From assembly GCA_021780415.1 (NCBI GenBank), contig JAJXYW010000093.1, positions 1 to 6,301 of the forward strand: DNA of 6,301 nt, read 5' to 3'. The position numbers were made by a program, and so were the translations under genes. Within the stretch, counting starts at the first letter, position 1, and each line of letters starts with the position of its first letter. This document shows positions 1 to 5,765 of this stretch, one piece after another. The notes beneath the pieces were generated by a model. That model did not search any database. It was given only the letters and a program-made list of their open reading frames with translations, and was not told the DNA's origin. This stretch comes from Acidobacteriota bacterium. GTDB lineage: Bacteria > Acidobacteriota > Terriglobia > Terriglobales > Acidobacteriaceae.

Positions 1-932
1 TCGGCTACCTTCAGCAGAAGCGCGACAAGCCCTTCTGCCTCTTCCTCTGGTTCTACGCGCCCCATGCGCCCTTCTATCGCCCCAAGGACCTCGTCAACGA
101 CCTCAACGGCGTGCCCATTCCCAAGCCCGCCACCTTCGACGAGAACCTCAAGGACTATCCCGGCAAGCCGCGCGCCGTCGCCGATGCCGACGACAAGATT
201 GGCTACTCCGAGGTCTTCAGCGACGATCCCCGCTCGCTCGAAGAGCTGGTGAAAGACCATTATGTCGGAGTCGAAGACAACGACCGCAACGTCGGCGCCG
301 TCTTTCATGAACTAGAGAAGCAGGGCATCCTGGACCAGACCGCCGTCCTGCTCAGCTCCGACCACGGCTTCTTCCTCGGCGAGCATCACCTCTACGACAA
401 GCGCCTCATGTACGAGCCCTCCATCCGCGTGCCCATGATGCTGCGCTACCCCGGCCACGTCCCCGCCGGCACCAGATCATCGGAGATGGTCCTCAACCTC
501 GACCTCGCGCCGACCATGCTTGAAATCGCTGGCCTGCCCGTGCCGGCTGACATGCAGGGCAAGAGCTTTCTGCCGCTCGCCGAAGGCCACCACATCCCCT
601 GGCGCAAAGACTGGCTTTACGAGTACTACGAGTATCCCGGTTTTGAAAATGTGCGCCCCTGCCGCGGCGTCCGCACCGCGCGCTACAAGTACATCCACTT
701 CTTCCTCGACCCGCAGGAGTACGAGCTCTACGACCTCGAGAAGGACCCGAACGAGGCCACCAACCTCTACGGCAAGCCCGGCTACGAGCAGCTCACCGTG
801 CACCTCCAGGCCCGCCTTGAAGAGCTGCGCAAAGAAACCGGCGACACCTTTGTCTACAAGCCCACCGGCATCCCCGCGCACTGGGAGTTCGGCGCGCAAA
901 CCGAATCGCAACTCCGCCCAAAGAGCAAGTAA
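1..932 (+). CDS. Sulfatase (type I, alkaline-phosphatase fold), C-terminal part, 5'-truncated
   Basis: Hydrolase that would remove sulfate esters from a carbohydrate or aryl substrate; the substrate cannot be told from this part. The reading frame is open from base 3 and ends at TAA 930-932, giving 309 visible residues. Visible motifs (numbered from base 3): the FYAPHAPF strand-loop at 17-24, a metal-site DHG at 120-122, then GEHHLYDK at 126-133 whose Lys is a usual sulfate-contact residue, and RVPMMLRYPG. Around 223-260, VRTARYKYIHFF followed by YELYDLEKDPNE is the DUF4976-type C-terminal subdomain typical of bacterial sulfatases. The N-terminal Cys/Ser-x-Pro-x-Arg formylglycine site lies upstream of the window, so activation type and signal peptide cannot be judged. 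The in-frame GTG at 111 is an internal valine, because homologous sequence continues upstream of it. The gene converges on the DinB-like gene, 18 bp away. The family call is secure; specificity is unknown. Confidence 0.93.
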   Translation, partial: GYLQQKRDKPFCLFLWFYAPHAPFYRPKDLVNDLNGVPIPKPATFDENLKDYPGKPRAVADADDKIGYSEVFSDDPRSLEELVKDHYVGVEDNDRNVGAVFHELEKQGILDQTAVLLSSDHGFFLGEHHLYDKRLMYEPSIRVPMMLRYPGHVPAGTRSSEMVLNLDLAPTMLEIAGLPVPADMQGKSFLPLAEGHHIPWRKDWLYEYYEYPGFENVRPCRGVRTARYKYIHFFLDPQEYELYDLEKDPNEATNLYGKPGYEQLTVHLQARLEELRKETGDTFVYKPTGIPAHWEFGAQTESQLRPKSK

Positions 933-950
933 CGATCTGCAACGCAGCGC

Positions 951-1466
951 CTACTTCAGATACCGCTCCCGGAGCATCCCCAGATGATGCTCCGCGTGCC
1001 CTGGGATGATGAACGCAATCGCGCGCACCGTCATGCGCTTCTGGTTGGCCACGCCCGCGCGCATCCACGCCTCTGTCGGCAGATGCTGAAACAGGATTGC
1101 CGTTGCCGCGCGAACTTGCTTGAACTCCTCAATCAGCGACGTCCATGCGATCGCATCCGCCCGCGCCCCAAACACGCCCACATCCTGGTCAAAGCCCTGC
1201 AGCGCACCCTCAAACCGCCTCGCAAACCACAGCGCCCGGTATGCAAAGATCCGCTCTGTGTCCACCAGGTGGTTCAGTACCTCGCGCATCGTCCATTTGC
1301 CCGCTGCGTACCGGTCCAGCGTGCGCTCCTCAGCAATCCCTTCCAGCACTGGCGTCCACTCATCCATCTGCCGATGCATTGCCGCCAGCGGATCATCGCC
1401 CGCCACTTTCCCTATATAGGTCGTGAAATATGGATCAAACTCGTTCGCGCTCGGTCGTCCAATCAT
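951..1466 (-). CDS. DinB-like four-helix putative metal-binding protein
   Basis: A 171-residue protein of the DinB/YfiT-like superfamily (DinB_2 type), cytoplasmic four-helix bundles that often bind a divalent metal through three histidines. Some members are thiol-S-transferases (bacillithiol or mycothiol), but most are uncharacterised, so the reaction here is unknown. The sequence shows the usual layout: an amphipathic first helix, then KWTMREVLNHLVDTE (57-71) with candidate ligand H66, and a C-terminal PGHAEHHLGML (155-165) with H157 and H161 in HxxxH spacing. The start is set at ATG 1466 because the 26 residues upstream (to ATG 1544) run into the divergent gluQ gene and look unlike the family. 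No good ribosome binding site precedes 1466; a TACAAT hexamer 7 bases upstream raises the possibility of a leaderless message. The gene is divergent from gluQ and convergent with the sulfatase, so it is probably monocistronic. Confidence 0.85.
   Translation of the reverse strand: MIGRPSANEFDPYFTTYIGKVAGDDPLAAMHRQMDEWTPVLEGIAEERTLDRYAAGKWTMREVLNHLVDTERIFAYRALWFARRFEGALQGFDQDVGVFGARADAIAWTSLIEEFKQVRAATAILFQHLPTEAWMRAGVANQKRMTVRAIAFIIPGHAEHHLGMLRERYLK
970..994. terminator. Perfect 9-bp inverted repeat, possible terminator for the sulfatase
   Basis: CGGAGCATC at 970-978 is the exact reverse complement of GATGCTCCG at 986-994, with a 7-base loop. It starts 37 bases after the sulfatase stop and lies inside the 3' end of the convergent DinB-like gene, across the codons for its HHLGML segment. 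There is no T-run on either side, so it is not a classical intrinsic terminator; it could stall transcription or protect 3' ends. Chance pairing within coding sequence is possible. Confidence 0.35.
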
Positions 1467-1473
1467 GCCCGCA

Positions 1474-1479
1474 ATTGTA
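1474..1479 (-). promoter_or_regulatory. Possible -10 element of the DinB-like gene
   Basis: Read on the minus strand, TACAAT matches the TATAAT consensus at 5 of 6 positions and ends 7 bases before the chosen ATG. If used, transcription would begin at or next to the start codon. No convincing -35 hexamer sits 16-18 bases upstream (best is TCAAGA, three matches), so this is tentative. The 61-bp divergent spacer (1467-1527) must hold signals for both genes; on the gluQ side I see none that is convincing. Confidence 0.2.
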
Positions 1480-1527
1480 AACAACCACACCTCTGGCTCT
1501 TGACGCTCCCGATACACTGAAACCACC

Positions 1528-2430
1528 GTGGCACGCATCTCCACTTCTCAGTCGGCATCCAGCTATCGCGGCCGTCTCGCGCCCTCGCCCACCGGCTATC
1601 TCCACGTCGGCCATGCCCGTACATTCTGGAAGGCCTTTCAACGCGCCCGCGACGCCCACGGCACCCTCGTCATGCGCATGGAAGACCTCGATCCCGAGCG
1701 CAGCCGCGGAGAATTCGCCGCCGCCGCCATTGAAGATCTCCTCTGGCTCGGCATCCGCTGGCATGAGGGACCCGACATCGGCGGGCCCTGCGAGCCCTAT
1801 CTCCAGAGCCAGCGCCGCGCCGTCTACGCTGACGCCTGGCAGCGACTGCTCAATGGGAGCCACCTCTACCCCTGTAGCTGTTCGCGCAAGGATCTCGCCG
1901 CCGCACTCACCGCGCCTCATGAAGCCGCCCCCGGAAACCCACCCGCCGACCCGGACGATGAGCCCGTCTATCCCGGCAGCTGCCGCCCTTCCAACCGCCT
2001 GCCCCCCATTCCCGACGCCAATCCATTCGGCTTCAACTGGCGCTTCCGTGTCCCCCATGGCGAGGTCATCACCTTCAATGACCAGAACCTGGGCCTCCTG
2101 CACTTCACCGCCGGCGTTGACTTCGGCGACTTCGTGGTCTGGCGTCGTGACGGCGTCCCCAGCTACCAGCTCGCCTGCGTCGTCGACGATACCCTCATGG
2201 GCATCACGGAAGTCGTCCGCGGCGCTGACTTGCTCAAGTCCACCGCCCGCCAGATTCTCCTCTACCGCGCCCTCGGCTTTCCACTCCCCGCCTGGTTCCA
2301 CTGCCAGCTCGTCGTCGACCACAATGGCCGCCGCCTCGCCAAGCGCCATGACGGCCTCAGCATCCGCGCTCTCCGCCAGCAGGGCCTCACTCCCCTCAAC
2401 ATCTTCTCCGCAGAACTGCCCCTCGCCTGA
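1528..2430 (+). CDS. gluQ: Glutamyl-Q tRNA(Asp) synthetase
   Basis: GluQ-RS activates glutamate with ATP and transfers it onto the queuosine base at the wobble position of tRNA(Asp), not onto the 3' end. It is a truncated GluRS paralogue without the anticodon-binding domain. The 300-residue length fits. Visible motifs: RLAPSPTGYLHVGHART (16-32) with the class I signature HVGH at 26-29; MRMEDLDPERSR (49-60); zinc-site residues C116 and C118 (CSC) with Y148 and C152 (YPGSC); WRFRVPHG (171-178); DDTLMGITEVVRGADLL (220-236); and RLAKR (269-273) in place of KMSKS. The GTG at 1528 is the only start between the upstream in-frame stop at 1501-1503 and the first motif; no ribosome binding site is seen before it. 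It is divergent from the DinB-like gene and 80 bp before the peptidase gene, with a terminator-like hairpin between. Its function implies that the cell makes or salvages queuosine. Confidence 0.95.
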   Translation: MARISTSQSASSYRGRLAPSPTGYLHVGHARTFWKAFQRARDAHGTLVMRMEDLDPERSRGEFAAAAIEDLLWLGIRWHEGPDIGGPCEPYLQSQRRAVYADAWQRLLNGSHLYPCSCSRKDLAAALTAPHEAAPGNPPADPDDEPVYPGSCRPSNRLPPIPDANPFGFNWRFRVPHGEVITFNDQNLGLLHFTAGVDFGDFVVWRRDGVPSYQLACVVDDTLMGITEVVRGADLLKSTARQILLYRALGFPLPAWFHCQLVVDHNGRRLAKRHDGLSIRALRQQGLTPLNIFSAELPLA

Positions 2431-2460
2431 GACGCGCCTCCACAGTCCCCGAGCCTTGAC

Positions 2461-2492
2461 GCGTGGTGGTAGCATCGCTTCACGCATTTTTT
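2461..2492 (+). terminator. Hairpin plus T-run after gluQ
   Basis: GCGTG at 2461-2465 pairs with CACGC at 2481-2485 (15-base loop), followed by one A and six T (2487-2492). It lies 30 bases after the gluQ stop and ends just before the peptidase ribosome binding site. The short stem makes it a weak intrinsic terminator or an attenuator. A TTGACG at 2456-2461 resembles a -35 box and partly overlaps the stem, but no matching -10 is seen at the right spacing. Confidence 0.4.
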
Positions 2493-2497
2493 CCAAT

Positions 2498-2502
2498 GGA
2501 GG
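2498..2502 (+). promoter_or_regulatory. Ribosome binding site deciding the peptidase start
   Basis: A consensus GGAGG lies 8 bases before the ATG at 2511. It overlaps the earlier in-frame ATG at 2496-2498, which rules that codon out as the likely start and places the signal peptide exactly at the N-terminus. Confidence 0.75.
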
Positions 2503-2510
2503 CTCTCCGT

Positions 2511-4673
2511 ATGCGTATGCTCTCTGCAAGTCTGTTCTTCCTTGCCGCTTCTGTTGCCTTTCCGCAAGCCGCCCTGCAGCAAGCCCCCGTCTCCACGCCC
2601 CCTGCGACACCTCAGCACCCCGTCTTCGACACCTACTTCAACGTCAAGGTGCAGGACAACTACCGCTGGCTCGAAGACGGCTCATCACCCGAAGTCAAGC
2701 AGTGGGTCACCGCGCAAAACGACTACACCGCCGCCTATATGGACCGCCTCCCCGATCGCAACCGCATCCTCGATGAGCTCAAGCAGCGAATGGACGAGGC
2801 CCACACCGTCTACACTGCCTTCCAGGTGGTTCAGGACCATCTCTTCGCCCTCCGCTTCGACCCCGGAAAGCCTGCGCCTCGCCTCGTCTCCTTTGATTCA
2901 CCGGAGAATATGCAGTCCGAGCGCGTCATCTTCGACGCAGCCACCTTCGAGCCCAACACCATCTTCCAGATTGACTGGTACCGCATCTCCCCCGACGGGC
3001 ATCTCTCCGGGATCGCCGTCTCCACCGGCGGCAGTGAGGACGCCTCCCTCTACGTCATCGACAACAACTCCGGCCAGCAGCTCGGCGAAACCGTCCCCCG
3101 CGTCAACTTCGCCACCGGCGGTGGAGATATGGCCTGGAACGCTGACTCCACCGGCTTCTACTACACCCGCTATCCCCAGGGTCACGAGCGCCCCGCTGAA
3201 GACATGGACTTCTATCAGCAGGTCTACTTCCACGACCTCGCACAGCTCCCCTCTCACGATCGCTACATCATCGGTAAAGATTTCCCCCGCATTGCCGAGA
3301 TCACCTTCGCCCCATCACCCGACCACTCTCGCCTCATCATCTCCGTCGCCAACGGAGACGGCGGCCAGTTCGAGCACTTCCTCGTCACCCCCGACGGCAA
3401 AATCCACCCCATCACGCAGTTCAGCGACAAAATCGTTGACGCCGTCTTCGGGCAGGACAACAGCATCTGGCTCCTCAGCCGCCGCAACTCCAACATGGGT
3501 GAGATCCTTCATCTCCCCGCCACTGACACTCGCCTCGCCCACGCCACACTCGTTGTCCCTGCCGCTGATGCTGCCATTGAGGGCACCGGAACCATTCCCG
3601 GCCGCATTTACGTCTCCGCAGATCGCCTCTACCTCATCGTCATCCACGGCGGCCCGGAAGAGATTCGCGCTTACTCCCTCACCGGCCAGCGCCTCCCCGA
3701 TGTCAAAACCCCGCCCGTGGCTTCCATCTCTGAGCTCGTCCCCGACGGCCCGCAGGCCTTCCTCTTCGGCGCCGCAACCTACACCACGCCCCAGCAGTGG
3801 TATCGCGTCGCCGCCACCGGCGATCCCGTCGCACTGCCCTTCCACACCATCACCAACATCAAAATGGACGACATTGATGTCGAGCGCGTCTTCGCCGCTT
3901 CGAAAGACGGCACCCGCATCCCCATGACCATCCTCATGCGCAAGGGCACTAAGCTCGACGGCTCCAGCCCCGCCTTCATCACCGGCTACGGAGGCTTCGG
4001 CATCAGCATCACGCCTTCCTTCGCAGGCGCCTCCCGCTCCCTCTTCGATCACGGCTTCGTCGTCGCCATCGCAAACATCCGCGGCGGCGGCGAGTTCGGC
4101 GAAGACTGGCACCAGGCCGGCATGCTCGCCCACAAGCAGAACGTCTTCGACGACTTTGCCGCCTGCGCCCAATACCTCGTCGATCACCAATACACCAGCT
4201 CCAGCCGCCTCGCCGCAGAAGGCGGAAGCAACGGCGGCCTTCTCATGGGCGCCATGATCACCCAGCACCCGCAGCTCTTCCGCGCCATCGTCTCCTTCGT
4301 CGGCATCTATGACATGCTGCGCAACGAACTCGACCCCAACGGCAGCTTCAACATCACCGAATACGGCACCGTCCAGAACCGCGACCAGTTCCTCGCCCTC
4401 TTCGCCTACTCGCCCTATCACCACGTCCAGTCCGGCACGCCCTATCCTGCCGTCCTCTTCATCACCGGCGACAACGACCACCGCGTCAACCCCGCTAACT
4501 CCCGCAAGATGACCGCCGCTCTCCAGGCCGCCTCTTCCAGCAAGCTGCCTGTCCTCCTCCTCACAAACGCCAGCGCCGGCCACGGCCTCAGCACCAACGT
4601 CAGCCAAGCCCTCCTCGAGCAGGCAGATGCCCAGGCCTTCCTGTTTTCCATCCTCCATGTCCCCATGCAATAA
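2511..4673 (+). CDS. Exported prolyl-oligopeptidase-family (S9A) serine peptidase
   Basis: A 720-residue serine peptidase that would cleave short peptides in the periplasm or outside the cell. Residues 1-21 (MRMLSASLFFLAASVAFPQA and on) form a signal peptide. The N-terminal part opens with DNYRWLED (49-56), the family hallmark, and continues as the seven-bladed propeller to about 450 (PF02897-like). The alpha/beta-hydrolase domain follows (about 455-720, PF00326): GYGGF at 492-496, RGGGEFGEDW, the nucleophile elbow GGSNGG with S573, D656 in GDNDHRVNP, and H691 in SAGHG. The oxyanion Tyr (Y493) and the substrate-carboxyl Arg (R658) are kept, but the position matching Trp595 of pig prolyl oligopeptidase appears to be N614 (in GSFNITEYG), so strict post-proline specificity is doubtful. 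The start at 2511 is fixed by its ribosome binding site and signal peptide. Codons end overwhelmingly in C. It is separated from gluQ by a terminator-like hairpin and from the next gene by about 540 bp, so it is probably its own unit. Confidence 0.93.
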   Translation: MRMLSASLFFLAASVAFPQAALQQAPVSTPPATPQHPVFDTYFNVKVQDNYRWLEDGSSPEVKQWVTAQNDYTAAYMDRLPDRNRILDELKQRMDEAHTVYTAFQVVQDHLFALRFDPGKPAPRLVSFDSPENMQSERVIFDAATFEPNTIFQIDWYRISPDGHLSGIAVSTGGSEDASLYVIDNNSGQQLGETVPRVNFATGGGDMAWNADSTGFYYTRYPQGHERPAEDMDFYQQVYFHDLAQLPSHDRYIIGKDFPRIAEITFAPSPDHSRLIISVANGDGGQFEHFLVTPDGKIHPITQFSDKIVDAVFGQDNSIWLLSRRNSNMGEILHLPATDTRLAHATLVVPAADAAIEGTGTIPGRIYVSADRLYLIVIHGGPEEIRAYSLTGQRLPDVKTPPVASISELVPDGPQAFLFGAATYTTPQQWYRVAATGDPVALPFHTITNIKMDDIDVERVFAASKDGTRIPMTILMRKGTKLDGSSPAFITGYGGFGISITPSFAGASRSLFDHGFVVAIANIRGGGEFGEDWHQAGMLAHKQNVFDDFAACAQYLVDHQYTSSSRLAAEGGSNGGLLMGAMITQHPQLFRAIVSFVGIYDMLRNELDPNGSFNITEYGTVQNRDQFLALFAYSPYHHVQSGTPYPAVLFITGDNDHRVNPANSRKMTAALQAASSSKLPVLLLTNASAGHGLSTNVSQALLEQADAQAFLFSILHVPMQ

Positions 4674-4728
4674 GCCCGCTCAGCCACGTTCAGAGAGGAC
4701 CTGAACCGCAGCGGAACTGGAAGATCAA

Positions 4729-4751
4729 CGTCAACCCGGAAAGCGTTGACG
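4729..4751. repeat. 7-bp perfect inverted repeat downstream of the peptidase gene
   Basis: CGTCAAC (4729-4735) and GTTGACG (4745-4751) are exact reverse complements around a 9-base loop, 55 bases after the peptidase stop. No T-run follows. It could be a weak terminator of the peptidase transcript or a dyad binding site; position favours the first. Confidence 0.35.
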
Positions 4752-5052
4752 CGCAAAATTTGAACAAGGCACGGGATCTCTGATCGCGCTCCAGCCCACG
4801 CGCCCAGCCTCAGAAATCCCGGATCTTGAAAGGAATAGCGAGGGCGCGCGTCGAGAACTGGGCGCCCACGCCCGCCTCACCGGCCCTGAAAAAAGCACTG
4901 CCACACGCTTCGACCCACCCTCTACATCACGTTCAAGCGTAACGTCAGTCACCGCACGTAAACGCTACAGAGCTACGCTGAAGTCACGTTGTGTCGAGAA
5001 CCCCTCGTACCGGTTGCAGGTCTTTTGCAGAAGCCATGGAGGTGGGGGGCAG

Positions 5053-5072
5053 GATTGCGTCGCTACGCAATC
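5053..5072. repeat. 8-bp perfect stem with 4-base loop in the leader of the secreted-protein gene
   Basis: GATTGCGT (5053-5060) pairs exactly with ACGCAATC (5065-5072) across the tetraloop CGCT, 143 bases before the ATG at 5216. A shorter hairpin follows at 5098-5112 (CAGCG/CGCTG, 5-base loop). It is compact enough to be an RNA hairpin or a palindromic protein-binding site; the sequence alone does not decide. Confidence 0.45.
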
Positions 5073-5167
5073 ATGGCACAGCGAAAATTCCTGGTGACAG
5101 CGCAGATCGCTGCACACCGGGCTGCTTGAGGCCCATGCGGCGCGAGCAGACCAGATGGCGTCAGAAG

Positions 5168-5197
5168 CCGGAGAGATTCTCTCTCCGCTGTCTCCGG
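5168..5197 (+). promoter_or_regulatory. Two mutually exclusive hairpins just upstream of the secreted-protein start
   Basis: CGGAGAGA (5169-5176) pairs exactly with TCTCTCCG (5180-5187) around a 3-base loop. The same left arm, CCGGAGA (5168-5174), also pairs exactly with TCTCCGG (5191-5197). Only one can form at a time, 18-28 bases before the ATG at 5216. This is the shape of an RNA switch or translational control element, but the purine/pyrimidine-rich repeat could also have arisen by local duplication of CTCTCCG/TCTCCGG. No strong ribosome binding site is seen after it, only AAAGAAG at about 5200-5206. Confidence 0.4.
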
Positions 5198-5215
5198 GAC
5201 AAAGAAGCTGAGCCC

Positions 5216-5650
5216 ATGAAAGCCTTGAAATTCACTCTCGCTGTTGCGGGCCTGTTCCTTGCTTGTCCGTTGTTCGCCCAGCAAGGTGTCCAGGCCAGGA
5301 TTCCCTTCGGCTTCTATGTCGGGAATTCCCATCTGATGCCTTCCGGAACCTACCGAATTGCACCTTGCAGTGCCCACGTCGCAACCGTCGGCAATCGCAA
5401 AAGCGGGCTGACCATATTCCACCTCACGCAACCCAACGACAAGATGGTCGAAGAGCGGGGTAAGCTGGTCTTCCATAAATACGGAGATAAGTACTTCCTG
5501 AAAGAAGTGCGGGGAACAACGATGTCTACAAACCTTGCGATCCCGGAAACGAAGAATGAGAAGGCCGCTCGGAACGAGATGGCGATTGTGACCACCTATG
5601 AAACCATCACGATTCCAAAGGACAATGAAAACACGCCTCCGGATCAATAG
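5216..5650 (+). CDS. Small secreted protein of unknown function, acidobacterial type
   Basis: A 144-residue protein. Residues 1-21 (MKALKFTLAVAGLFLACPLFA) form a signal peptide with likely cleavage after A21. C17 preceded by FLA is a poor lipobox, so a lipoprotein is a less likely alternative. The mature part has IPFGFYVGNSHLMPSGTYRI (29-48), a short beta-rich stretch, then LVFHKYGDKYFLKEV (84-98) and a charged ETKNEKAARNE tail (111-121). This order (F-x-F-x-V-G, P-x-G-x-Y, FH-x-YG-x-x-YFL, then K-x-E-K-A) matches from memory a common family of hypothetical exported proteins in Acidobacteriota; no function is known to me. The start is chosen at ATG 5216 because the signal peptide begins there. 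Codon use is mixed and less C-ending than in the peptidase gene. It probably stands alone, with a structured leader upstream and a repeat plus stem-loop downstream. Confidence 0.8.
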   Translation: MKALKFTLAVAGLFLACPLFAQQGVQARIPFGFYVGNSHLMPSGTYRIAPCSAHVATVGNRKSGLTIFHLTQPNDKMVEERGKLVFHKYGDKYFLKEVRGTTMSTNLAIPETKNEKAARNEMAIVTTYETITIPKDNENTPPDQ

Positions 5651-5702
5651 CCTCCTGATCGGTCCGGATCGATCCTGATCAGTCCGGTTCAGTCCTGGTT
5701 AT
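5638..5702. repeat. GATC-rich degenerate ~10-bp tandem repeat
   Basis: Copies read TCCGGATCAA (5638), then after 5 bases TCCTGATCGG (5653), TCCGGATCGA (5663), TCCTGATCAG (5673), TCCGGTTCAG (5683) and TCCTGGTTAT (5693). The last five are head to tail with an exact 10-base step, and alternate TCCG/TCCT so that a 20-base higher unit is also visible (16 of 20 identical between 5653-5672 and 5673-5692). The first copy overlaps the last codons and stop of the secreted-protein gene. Five GATC sites fall within 39 bases. CTGATCGG (5655-5662) can also pair with CCTGATCAG (5674-5682) with one bulge. Confidence 0.75.
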
Positions 5703-5703
5703 T

Positions 5704-5746
5704 GGGGAAAGCGAGCCAGGCCCGCAGTCTCTCGGCTCCTTTCCCC
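5704..5746. terminator. Long imperfect stem-loop between convergent genes, probable bidirectional terminator
   Basis: GGGGAAAG (5704-5711) pairs with CTTTCCCC (5739-5746), and after a single bulged C, GAGCC (5713-5717) pairs with GGCTC (5734-5738): 13 pairs around a 16-base loop. It lies 53 bases after the secreted-protein stop and 66 bases beyond the porin stop on the other strand, where a shared terminator is expected. No T-run follows on either strand. Confidence 0.5.
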
Positions 5747-5765
5747 CAGTCTGTTGTTGCTGACT

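Larger units (their letters stand above)
4674..5215. other. Intergenic region, no recognisable gene; several inverted repeats
   Basis: 542 bp between the peptidase stop and the secreted-protein start. Open frames here give compositionally random proteins with no family pattern. G+C and codon-like periodicity drop visibly compared with the peptidase gene. The stretch contains inverted repeats at 4729-4751, 5053-5072, 5098-5112 and 5168-5197, and a cluster of ACGT cores at 4929-4989. The frame upstream of the secreted protein stays open from 4991, but its product (Arg/Cys/Gly-rich, before an obvious signal peptide) does not look like protein. The right half is probably a leader or untranslated region of the downstream gene. 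Confidence 0.6.

Noticed and set aside
1435..2610. A 391-codon open frame on the minus strand across gluQ
   Set aside because: Same cause: antisense of a high-GC gene, acidic and Ala/Gly-rich, crossing the end of gluQ and the next gene's start without any motif.
2542..3927. A 461-codon frame in the +1 register of the peptidase
   Set aside because: Product is Ser/Pro/Thr-rich noise typical of a shifted frame in C-rich coding DNA.
3315..4670. A 451-codon open frame on the minus strand opposite the peptidase gene
   Set aside because: It is a mirror of C-ending codon use (few stops antisense); the product is a Gly/Ala/Val/Asp/Glu-rich repeat-like string with no family pattern, while the plus strand carries a complete S9A enzyme.
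4731..4952. A 73-codon minus-strand frame in the gene-poor region
   Set aside because: No ribosome binding site, no recognisable pattern, low-complexity composition; not supported as a gene.
5025..5072. A CRISPR-like, tRNA or IS-end origin for the repeats of the 4674-5215 region
   Set aside because: The repeats are single inverted pairs, not regularly spaced direct repeats; no tRNA cloverleaf can be drawn, and no transposase or target duplication is seen.
4991..5215. An N-terminal extension of the small secreted protein to an earlier start
   Set aside because: The added 75 residues are Arg/Cys-rich and without pattern, and they would bury the clear signal peptide that begins at 5216.
5216..5278. 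A lipoprotein signal at C17 of the secreted protein
   Set aside because: Phe at -3 and Leu at -2 is a poor lipobox and the signal peptide continues to a good A21 cleavage site; kept only as an alternative.
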